A DNA stretch of 25,000 nt from Paulinella micropora (taxonomy: Eukaryota > Cercozoa > Imbricatea > Euglyphida > Paulinellidae), in the NCBI GenBank assembly GCA_019918135.1, contig WBZZ01000721.1:1-25000 (forward strand). The letters run 5' to 3'. The notes beneath the pieces are model-generated. The model was given only the letters and a program-made list of their open reading frames with translations. It searched no databases and was not told the origin of the DNA. Shown here one piece after another: positions 1 through 8,331 of the stretch. The position numbers were made by a program, and so were the translations under genes. The number at the start of each line of letters is the position of its first letter. Position 1 is the first letter of the stretch.

Positions 1-316
1 TATACATACAAATACACACACACACATATACACATACATACATACATACATACATATATACATACGCACATACATACATACATACATACATACATACATA
101 CATGCATGCATACATGCATACATACATACGTACAGGCAGTCAGACATACGTACAGACAGACATCTATGTCTGTCTGTCTGTACGTATGTATGTATGTATG
201 TATGTATGTATGTATGTATGTATGTATGTATGCATGTATGTATGTATGTATGTATGTATGAATGTATGTATGTATGTATGTATGTATGTGTGTATGTATG
301 TACGCATGCATATATG

Positions 317-350
<34 letters not shown>

Positions 351-530
351 CGTATGTGTGTATGTGTGTATATGTGTGTATGCATGTATGTATGCATGTA
401 TGTATGTATGTATGTATGTATATGTATGTATGTATGTATGTATGTAGTAAGTAAGTAAGTAAGTAAGTATGTATGTATGTATGTATGTATGTACGTACGT
501 ACATACGTACGTACGTATGTACCTCACTCT
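1..530. repeat. Tetranucleotide microsatellite, (CATA)n switching to (TATG)n
   Basis: Seen directly: 1 to about 163 is mainly TACA/CATA repeats, and about 166 to 510 is mainly TATG/TGTA repeats, with short GTAA (446–468) and TACG (490–515) variants. The switch is centred on 164/165, where GACAT-CT-ATGTC is flanked by CAGACAGA and TCTGTCTG. The whole stretch is therefore an imperfect giant palindrome. Reading frames through it give only Tyr-Val-Cys-Met or His-Thr-Tyr-Ile repeats and are not genes. Confidence 0.95.
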
Positions 531-552
531 CAACTCTGCATGCTGACTGCAG

Positions 553-796
553 CTTGGACGAGAAATTTGCCGCTCTGACGGCATGGAAAGCCAAGAAACA
601 GGAAATCCACTCTATGGATGAGGAAACAATATGTGAAGATGGCGTCTACTATCACCGGCTGGTCCGTGCGCAAGCGCCCAGCCCTGCCGAGACCTTGAAC
701 CAGCAAATAGCTCAGCAGTCCGCTCGCCTCCAGTCGCTCAGCACAGAAATGCAGCAAGGTGCCCGCGGCTCGCAGGCAGGCTCGCAGGCACATTAA
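553..796 (+). CDS. Probable terminal exon of an unrecognised gene
   Basis: An open frame follows a good acceptor (TGCTGACTGCAG, ending at 552) and runs about 80 codons to TAA at 794–796. The peptide is mixed and non-repetitive, unlike the microsatellite upstream. It is Ala/Gln/Glu-rich, with a lysine-rich start (residues such as AWKAKKQEI), a central stretch with EDGVYYHRL, and a Gln/Ser-rich helical end that could form a coiled coil. I do not recognise a family. If real, the microsatellite at 1–530 lies in the preceding intron and the rest of the gene is outside the window. It could also be a transposon fragment. Confidence 0.4.
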
Positions 797-1014
797 AACA
801 GTTAGTATTAACTTCCAGCATAACAGTGACTGTGACAGGTTCTGGACTAAGTTATTCCTACCGGGTCACGTAGTAACTAAGTGATGGATCGTACGCCGCT
901 ACTACGCGTGATGGTGGCGCCGGGACTCCATTGACAATTTGCTCGCTCTGAAGGGGCCAGTGTAGTCCGGTTACCGTTACCGGTACTTGCCGGGCATCAA
1001 GCCGCTTCCTTCAT
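797..1014. other. Short intergenic stretch, no gene seen
   Basis: No sustained reading frame is present. It would be the 3' untranslated region of the 553–796 exon if that exon is real. A small alternating GGTTACCGTTACCGGTACT motif occurs at about 969–987. Confidence 0.4.
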
Positions 1015-1296
1015 TATATTGCTGTTGACATTCAAGACAACAACAAAAATTAGTTTTTCATTTTTGTGTCAGATTTTCATTTTTGTGACAGTTTTTCATT
1101 TTTGTGACAAAAATTCAAATTTTCAAATTTAACGGTAACATTTCGCGAAAATTTACGATATTTTGCGGACGAATATAGCCGTTAATTTGAAAACTTCAAA
1201 TTTTCACCCAAAATCAAAATTCCAACCGAAACTGAAATTCCAACCAAAACAGAAAAATCAATTTTTTTTGTTGTCTTGAATGTCAACAGCAATATA
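1015..1296. mobile_element. MITE-like inverted-repeat element
   Basis: The left end (about 1015–1050, TATATTGCTGTTGACATTCA then AGACAACAACAAAAATT) is matched in inverted form by the right end (about 1261–1296, ending TGTCAACAGCAATATA). The terminal repeats are about 30–36 bp and nearly perfect. The element is about 280 bp and AT-rich, with no coding capacity. The TA/TATA at each end could be the target duplication, as for Tc1/mariner-type elements, but the termini are palindromic there and the exact boundary is ambiguous. The interior holds three tandem copies of a roughly 20-bp TTTTTCATTTTTGTG unit (about 1053–1110). Confidence 0.75.
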
Positions 1297-1299
1297 TAC

Positions 1300-2518
1300 C
1301 CGGGATGATATTAATATGTTACAACTACAACTTATTTCTTTTGATGACAATGACTCAAAGTCAACCATGATCATGCCAGATTCAAATCAACATTTTTAGC
1401 GCCAGAATTCAACCAAATTTGAGTGCTTTTTTTGAACAGTTTATTTTTGTCTTTTCAAGTGTATTAAGTAATATTGTTACAATCCCCGAAGATAGCTCAA
1501 TAAAAAGTCGGTAATACAACCAGACACAAATCCCCAAAAGAGAATGATGTCTCGTTATATTAGCTCAGTGAAGCCGAAAAGAAAACGGCAACAGACCAAG
1601 GTTAAAATGGCATTAGGTCAAATCCGGCCAAACGATATTGAAAATAATGGGAAAAAACTAGGTGCACCTGACACCAGAAAAAGGGTACTTTTTACCGGCT
1701 ATCCGGGGGGTGATGCCTACAGTACCCCTTCCCGTTTTTTTTGACGGAAATATGCAATATTTTCGTTATATAATTGCTGATTTCTTTTCTGCACAAACGC
1801 TACGGGGTGTCGCAACTAAGTGCATTAACCCACGGATAGACGGTGCAGTGGATATATAAAACGCATACGCCAGACACGAGTCAACTATAAATCTCCAGCC
1901 TCGTTTTTGTAAATAAAAACTCCTCCTTCCACACTTGTTGTCCCCCCCGTAACTTAATTCTGAGGCAGTATGTCAAGAACAAATAGTATTACTATTGCAA
2001 TAAAAGCAGCGTTATAATTTTTCTCCTTCTCCAAAAACACTTCCGATCAGTAAATACATTGTCTTTTAATAACATACCCTTGTATTCAATCGGTTACCTT
2101 AATATAGTACTAGGGGGCCAGACCTAATAACTATATCCAAAGCCGGGGTGAGTGAGCCCGACCATGCGATATGCCGACACAAGTAGAGACGGACCGTGCT
2201 GGTATGACGATATTAAGTATATCCAAAGAAAAAAAAATTAATATGTCTACTATGAGAACATTTTTTGAGAACATCACCCTGGATACTTGAAGCAGGGTCG
2301 TACCAGGAACACCATCGCTAAACTCACAAGCGATCCCCTTATACGGTGTCGTATCCATTTGCCGATTGACCCTCGCACTCATATGTTGCGATAAAAATGC
2401 CAAGTAACAACAATGGTATAAAAACATTTTAATAAGACATGATCTGACATGGGCACTATGAGATTAATCCACATGCAGCTTTCAATGTCCGACGCGTGAT
2501 AAAAGAAAAAAATGTCAC
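1300..2518. other. AT-rich region without a convincing gene
   Basis: Only short uncertain ORFs are present (for example 1544–1744 on + and 2131–2427 on −). Near 1851–1860 there is a TATA-like GATATATAAAACGC, followed by AATAAAAACTCC at about 1912, an LTR-like or promoter/polyA-like pairing. TGTTAC at 1475 and GTAAC at 1949 could mark a solo LTR, but no convincing target duplication was found. The 3' LTR of the gypsy element would be expected here on the − strand and was not identified. Confidence 0.4.
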
Positions 2519-4203
2519 TTACTGCCTTCGTCGCCTTGCGCGAACCCCTTTGCCAGGTGGCGGGCCGCCAACAAAAGTCAAGTCAAACTTCGACTCCTCC
2601 AGAATGTCCCATATTTTGTTAGGGATGGCGCCCAAAGATAAGTCAAAAGGAATATCAAGCACTCCTCTAGGCAGTGACTGAATAGTCCACGCAGTGTGGT
2701 CTTTGTCTCGAAGGGTAATAGTATCATCCCAAGTCTCGAGATTTTTCGCGTCTTTGTACACCGGTAAATATTGTCTAGCTTTTGGATCCTCAACAGGGTC
2801 CATGCTTCTCCAAAAATGGAGTACCGGTTGTATCGTTTTTGCTGCTAAGGATCTCTTCGATGTCCGTGCTGCCCGTGTAGTCTGCGGGACCGCCACAGCT
2901 CGCATGAGATAAAGATCTGAGAGAGTGTCATCGGCAACATGAGATTCTGCCGGTCTCAACAGATAAAAAGCGTCTCGGACCCACTTGATGGCCGCAATCG
3001 CCTCTCCTTCCTTCCATCGCACATGTCGAATGTCCACATTACCCGCGTTCGGGTTAGTGTCCTTCTCCCCTCCTCCTCCATGGACATCCGTCGCTCGCGT
3101 CGACCTTGCCACCTTCCTCGGTTGGTCGAAGATGAGATCGTTTTGCGCTCTCCTCCTCTGCGCCTCCGTGAACTTCTCCTTCGTACCGCCGCGGACTATG
3201 GGGGCTTTAGACTGAGTCCCCGCCGCGCTTTTGCGGTTTGAGTCTTCCTTACTCTCCTTCTCGGTCTCCTCCTTCTCCGTGACCGGTGCCCGATAGGCAT
3301 TCTCCTCCTCTAAGGTATCCTCCTTCTGTATAGGCGGTACCTCTTGGAAGTCCTCCTTCATCCGTTTCAACGCCTCCTCAACGGATTCATCCTCAAGTAA
3401 GAAGGGGTCATATTTGATCAGCCTTCGAACATTCACAATCTGCACCTTCCCTCTACCCCTGATCTTATAATTCAGAGGTCCCATCTGTTCCATGACCTGG
3501 TATGGTCCTTTCCAGTGGGTAAACAGCTTAGAGCTAACCCCCTTAGGGACTTGAGGATGGTACAAGAGTACAATATCCCCAACCTGGAAACGGACTTGAT
3601 CTAAGTGCGCTTGTCGCACTCCTTGTGCGTCAGTCTTTCTGCGCTCCGCCTCCCTGTGCGCCGCAACTATTTGTTCCGCCTCCATCTTCGCTCTTAGTCT
3701 CATCCCGAACAACTCATCCTCATCTGCCCAAGTGTCTTTTGGATGCAGAAGTGAGGTTGGGATATTAGGCTCTCGGCCGTAAACCAATTGATATGGCGAG
3801 ACTGAGCTCCTGGCTCCTCCTAATGCCGATGAGGGTAGACAGTTTATTGCAAAGGCAAATGAAGGTGCTGCCTCCACCCAGGCTCTCTGATTCTCCTTCT
3901 TCATACAGTACATCTTAAGCGAGGCTTTGAGAGGTCTATGTACCCGCTCGATCTTGCCATTCGCTCTCGGGTTATAGGCAGTAACATATTGCCATTTCAT
4001 CCCGTAGTACTTAGATAGTCTGTCGATGACTTCATTATTAAAGTCAGAACCTCGATCAGAACATATCTTTCTAGGCACTCCGATCTGCGAGACGATCCTA
4101 TCGATCAGAGCCTCCGCAGTTGTCTTGCCTGTAGCGTCCTTAACAGGAACAACCCAGACATAATTGGTGGCTCGATCTATTGCGGTAAGAAGGTATCTGT
4201 ACT
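2519..4203 (-). CDS. Gypsy integrase core and C-terminal tail (downstream of in-frame TAG)
   Basis: This is in the same frame as the 4202–5395 ORF and is separated from it only by TAG at 4202–4204. It contains the second catalytic Asp (CSDRGSDF) and the Glu (ANGKIERVHR) with exactly 35 residues between them, the classic DD35E spacing; the first Asp lies before the stop (HIDHVGP). A GPY/F module follows (HWKGPYQV). After it comes a charged linker of about 100 residues and a tail of about 190 residues containing HVRWKEGEAI and ending in RRRRQ, which I do not recognise; no chromodomain signature is visible. A GTAAGT sits across the stop codon, so a spliced extension is possible but unsupported. 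Integrase inserts the cDNA copy into the genome. Confidence 0.85.
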
Positions 4204-5395
4204 ATTCTGCCGATTCGGGGAAAGGTCCCACATGATCGATGTGTAAAAATTCAAACATCCCGGCGTGTAACGGGAATGTACCGATCAGGCCAAAGTTCGC
4301 CTTCAGCGGTGTCTTTGTGGTTTTGCATGGGATGCATGCGTCCACTTCCCTGTCTATCTCCTCCTTCATCCCTTTCCACCAAAATCGCCTCGCTATGAAC
4401 CAATGAGTTCTTTGTCGACCCGGATGTGCCAGTAAGGGGCAGTTATGGGCTGCGACATATATAAAGCGCCTCAACTTCTCTGGTACCCAGAGAGTCCATT
4501 TGTCAGGCTGTGATGCAAATTTGCCATGCTGGCCCTTGTACCACAATAGCCCATCTCTCCACGCCATCTCCTTCATCTGATCTTTGATCTGTGGAGTCTT
4601 TTTAAGCTCATTAGGGTTCTTGTATAACGTTATGAGCTCCTTGAACTCCGGATCCGTCGCCTGTTGCTGCCTCCACGCGGTAGGCGAGGCGATATGAATA
4701 GTACCGTCCTCCAACCTTACTCCTACCCTTTCCGGGTCTTCATCAAGCTCGCTTCGATTTTCCTGTGGAGGTTCAGTACAGACCTCAGTCGTCTCCTCCT
4801 CTTCTTTTATATTCGCCTTCGCGTTCTCGTATGCCTCATAAGACCACTCAGCGTCTTCGAGAACATGCGCCTCACAGCATATGCCATGCTCCGGGCCTTG
4901 AGGACTATATCGTAGACCCGTGCGGTCATAACGAACGCCTCTTGCCATCTGCATCGCCTCTATGTGGCTCACCTCGTATACCTTGTCCGTGGACAGGTCC
5001 ATCATCTCCACTGATGATACGAGAGCCGACACCTCCGACTGAAACTCTAGCCTGGAAAGGCTATCAGCGACTACGTTTCGCTTTCCCGGTAAGTAGACCA
5101 TCGTGAAATTGAAACATGACAAGAAAGCTTGCCACCGCGCCAAACGGCCGGTTTGTTCATGATTCATCAACCAAAGAAGGTTGTGATGATCGGTCCTAAC
5201 CGTGAATAGAGGTCCTCCCCACAAGTATTCTCTGAGCCTCTTGAGAGCCCATACTACTGCCAACGCCTCCCCTCTGTCGCGTGCAGTAATTTCGCTCCGC
5301 CGCACACAGCTTTCTACTAATAAACATGATCGGGCGCAACTTTTTCTCCTCATCTTCCTGTTGCAGCACCGCGCCAATCGCAAACTTAGATGCAT
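4202..5395 (-). pseudogene. RNase H (distal part), connection and N-terminal integrase domain of gypsy pol, ending at in-frame TAG
   Basis: The useful reading begins at about 5285 with ARDRGEALAVVWAL, the continuation of RNase H shifted one frame from the RT ORF. RNase H degrades the RNA strand during cDNA synthesis. Its late motifs TDHHNLLWL and GKRNVVADSLSR are present. The integrase zinc-binding domain follows, with HNCPLLAH and CIPC giving an HHCC set. The first catalytic Asp is in FEFLHIDHVGP. The frame then stops at TAG (4202–4204), but the peptide continues in the same frame with YRYLLTAIDRATNYVW. The first roughly 37 residues of the open frame (before 5285) are out-of-frame shadow. 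Confidence 0.85.
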
Positions 5396-6551
5396 CCGTG
5401 TCGACTACGAACGGCTTCGTAAAGTCGGGCATCATAAGTACTAATCCGCCGTCCTTGGGATCTTTGTAAATGAGATCTTTGAGCGTATTAAACGCCTGCA
5501 AAGCCTCCTCATCCCACTTCTCAAAGTCTCCAAAATCAATCATCTTCTCCAGCTTAGCCCGAGTTGCACCCCAATCGGGTATGAACTGGCTGTAGTACTG
5601 TGCCATCGCAAGAAAAGAGTGTAACTCTGTGCGATTCTTTGGCAACTGTCTACTCATGATCTCCTCCCTCTTCTCGCGCGATATCGAGACCCTATTATGA
5701 GAAATCTCGTAACCCAAATACGTCACACTTGCCCTGGCAAGCTGACATTTCTTTAGGTTGCATTTCAGGCCAAATGCTCCGATGCGCCTGAAGACATCTG
5801 ACAAGTGATCGATATGCTCTTCCATTGTGTTAGAGTATACGATGATGTCATCGATGTAACAAAATGCATATTCTCCCGCCTTCTGTCCTCTCCTTCTCAT
5901 AAAACCATCCTCCGACTGGTCGTCATATTGACCGCTCAACATCTTCTGCATCGCCTTCTGAAAGAGCCCCGGGGCCTGTTTGAGTCCCATTGGAAGCACC
6001 TTCCACTGGTATATTTCCATACCCACAACGAATGCAGTCAGCCATCTGGATTTCTCGTCCAGTGGTATCTGCCAGAAGCCGTTCTTAAGGTCAATGACCG
6101 AATAGAATTTAGCATTCCGCAGCACCCTTCTGCCTTCTTCTAAGGTCGGCAAAGGATTTCTCTCTTCCTCTAGCACCTTATTCACACGGGCATAATTGAT
6201 CGTCAAGCGCCATTCTCCTCCTGGCTTAGGGACGATTTTCGGTTGAGAGACAATTGGAGATGTAGATCTCTCAATAAAGTCCTCATCGAGCAATTGTCTC
6301 ACATTCTCCTCCGCTATTTTTGCCTCATGTATGCTCAAATTTGCCCTCCGTGGTGCCGGAGATGGCTCCGCACCCGGTATCTTGTAAATGACAGCAGTGA
6401 AGTCATCCGACTTTACACCACCTGCCCGAGGAGGGTCGAAAATTTCTCTGTACGCCTCCATCTTAGCTTTGAGAAACGCCTTCTCTCTCTCCGAACCCAC
6501 TCCTTCTTCTAAAATTTTCCGCGCCGCCGCTTGGAAATCTTCCTCCGACAT
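5196..6551 (-). CDS. Gypsy reverse transcriptase and start of RNase H
   Basis: The ORF is 451 codons, starting at an ATG four bases after the TAA of the preceding ORF. Reverse transcriptase motifs in order are the first Asp in FYSVIDLKNGFWQIPL (about residues 149–164), VLPMGLKQAPGLFQKAM (185–201), the catalytic FCYIDDIIVYS (YIDD at 232–235) and LKCNLKKCQ (262–270). The thumb and connection precede RNase H, which begins with FVVDTDASKFAIGAVL (381–396). A segment of roughly 24 residues, rich in Asp, Gly and Arg, sits between the LFQKAM helix and YIDD and looks longer than usual. The frame is lost near residue 422 (genome about 5285): the correct continuation is in the next frame, so the last roughly 30 residues are out of frame. 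Confidence 0.93.
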   Translation of the reverse strand: MSEEDFQAAARKILEEGVGSEREKAFLKAKMEAYREIFDPPRAGGVKSDDFTAVIYKIPGAEPSPAPRRANLSIHEAKIAEENVRQLLDEDFIERSTSPIVSQPKIVPKPGGEWRLTINYARVNKVLEEERNPLPTLEEGRRVLRNAKFYSVIDLKNGFWQIPLDEKSRWLTAFVVGMEIYQWKVLPMGLKQAPGLFQKAMQKMLSGQYDDQSEDGFMRRRGQKAGEYAFCYIDDIIVYSNTMEEHIDHLSDVFRRIGAFGLKCNLKKCQLARASVTYLGYEISHNRVSISREKREEIMSRQLPKNRTELHSFLAMAQYYSQFIPDWGATRAKLEKMIDFGDFEKWDEEALQAFNTLKDLIYKDPKDGGLVLMMPDFTKPFVVDTDASKFAIGAVLQQEDEEKKLRPIMFISRKLCAAERNYCTRQRGGVGSSMGSQEAQRILVGRTSIHG

Positions 6552-6555
6552 CTTC

Positions 6556-8256
6556 TTATGCCGCTAAGTCCTCCTCCAAACTCAAATCTTCCTCTGACAA
6601 ATCGTCTAGTCCCGTTCTTTCATACGTGACTGTGTCCGGCTCATCATCATGACCCAGCCCGACAAGCATATCAATAAGGTTCGCGTATTGTATCGGAGCC
6701 TTACGGGTGTAGAAACCATCAAAGCATGTGAAAGCTTGAGGTATCAATTTCAGCTTGTCCTGGGCTCTGAGCTTTTGCTTGTATGCACTGCTCTGCTCCC
6801 GAGACCCGAGTCGACAAGCCACCACTAACTGTTGCTTGCGAGAAGGAACAGGTATAGGATGATCAATAAGCCGGTCCCTTATCTCCTGTGCCCAGATCGC
6901 CTTCTCATTGTATGGCAGAATGACAGTATACGGCTTGTTACTCTCAAATAGAGTCCGTAGACACTTTTTCACTTCAGTTAATGAGCGCGGCCAGGTAGGC
7001 ACATCGCCCCAAAAGTTCGTGATAAAAGTTTTAATGTCATCCGCTGGTGTATCGGGGATACGCCCCTTCCTCCTTGGCACAAACGCCTCTCTCTTCTCAT
7101 CTGACACCTTCGCATGGTAACAGTAGCCATTAGTAATATGGACATCTGCCCCGCCACCTTCTGTGAATCTGGCCAACGACGGGCACTGTTTCGCAACACA
7201 TATTATCTCCTCATTACGCGCTACGACTAAGTCATCAATAGACTTTCTGTCCCATGCGGGAATCGTAACCGTATACGCCTGCATCTCCGTCTCCCAATTG
7301 TCGGTCCAGGTCAGTTCCTCCGGCACTGTGACATAGGGGTGTACATAGGCTTCAGTTGCCTCATGTACGAAGGCCAACTTTTTCCTCTCCGTTGCTAGAC
7401 TCAGCTCAAAAGCCTCGTATGAGTCAGTAGCAGTCATCGGATTAATATCCTCCTCCTCTCCATTCTTCACTCCATAAATCACCCGCCGTGCGGCGCAATC
7501 GATCACAGCCCCCATCGTAGCCAATTGGTCATACGACAGCAGGATTGAACCGTGGTAATCGGGGACAACATAGAGGTCCGCACGATATACTCGACCGGAT
7601 TTCAATTTGAAAATTAATGTGACGATGCCCGTAATTTCCGTACGGCTGCCTACCCCTTTTAGGGTCCCCTTTGTTTTTCTAATGTTTTTGTCCACCCATG
7701 TCCGGTGACTATTCAAAAACTTCTGGCCGACAATATTAATATTCGCCATCGTATCATTACCAACTTTTAATGTGGTTTGTAAAGTTTCACAAAAGAGGTC
7801 AGTGTAGCATAGCGCGTCTGGTCTATGTAAACTAGCCGCTAGCACATGAATTTTTCGTTCTAGGGTTTTGAGTCTAAGCTCAAGTTCCTTGTCCTCTTCT
7901 CGTTCTCCCCCCTTTTCCGCCAACTTAACTTCTTGAGTCTCCGGGGCTTCCGGTATCTCGAGTGTCTTTTGGACAGAGTCTGGTACACCGAGTGTACTCG
8001 TGTCTATAGCAGAGACTATTGAGTCCTTTGGCGGGCGTACGGTCCGCTGCTTCTTCGTAGGAGAAGACCTAGCCCTTGGTTTCGGCTTCCTCTCCTCCAT
8101 CGCCTTCTTCGCCTTCCTATTCGCATCATTTATCATATTAGCTCTCGAAGGATGAACTAGCAAGTGCTTACCTTGAGGCTTGTGAGGCTGTGTGCCTTCA
8201 CCTTCACGTCTGGGAGGAACGGAACCGTTCGTATCCTGTTCATCAACAGTAGGCAT
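6556..8256 (-). CDS. Retropepsin-like protease ORF of the gypsy element with uncharacterised C-terminal domain
   Basis: The protein is 566 residues. Residues 1–130 are basic and low complexity. Residues about 150–260 resemble a retroviral-type aspartic protease: the catalytic loop position reads NDTMANINIV (DTMA at 168–171) instead of the usual D-T/S-G-A, and the second hydrophobic strand reads GSILLSYDQLATMGAVID (about 236–253). The remaining 300 residues (with WGDVPTWPRSL and FTCFDGFYTRKAP) are not recognised. The ORF starts 75 bases after the Gag stop and ends four bases before the RT start, so three pol/gag ORFs are separate instead of fused. Family function: cleaving the Gag and Pol precursors. 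Activity without the canonical Gly is uncertain. Confidence 0.65.
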   Translation of the reverse strand: MPTVDEQDTNGSVPPRREGEGTQPHKPQGKHLLVHPSRANMINDANRKAKKAMEERKPKPRARSSPTKKQRTVRPPKDSIVSAIDTSTLGVPDSVQKTLEIPEAPETQEVKLAEKGGEREEDKELELRLKTLERKIHVLAASLHRPDALCYTDLFCETLQTTLKVGNDTMANINIVGQKFLNSHRTWVDKNIRKTKGTLKGVGSRTEITGIVTLIFKLKSGRVYRADLYVVPDYHGSILLSYDQLATMGAVIDCAARRVIYGVKNGEEEDINPMTATDSYEAFELSLATERKKLAFVHEATEAYVHPYVTVPEELTWTDNWETEMQAYTVTIPAWDRKSIDDLVVARNEEIICVAKQCPSLARFTEGGGADVHITNGYCYHAKVSDEKREAFVPRRKGRIPDTPADDIKTFITNFWGDVPTWPRSLTEVKKCLRTLFESNKPYTVILPYNEKAIWAQEIRDRLIDHPIPVPSRKQQLVVACRLGSREQSSAYKQKLRAQDKLKLIPQAFTCFDGFYTRKAPIQYANLIDMLVGLGHDDEPDTVTYERTGLDDLSEEDLSLEEDLAA

Positions 8257-8331
8257 AACTGTGACTGTCGGATTAAAAAGATCAGTTTTTATCTCCTTCT
8301 CTCTCTTCTTTTCCTCTCTCTTCTCCTCCCG

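Noticed and set aside
102..458. Tyr-Val-Cys-Met repeat protein
   Set aside because: Pure translation of the TATG microsatellite, with equally open frames on both strands.
1544..1744. Small basic protein on +
   Set aside because: Short, no motif, overlapped by another equally open frame, in an AT-rich stretch with transposon-like sequence.
1475..1953. Solo LTR bounded by TGTTAC and GTAAC, with TATA-like and AATAAA-like signals inside
   Set aside because: No matching target duplication and no second copy in the window. Kept only as a possibility in the region note.
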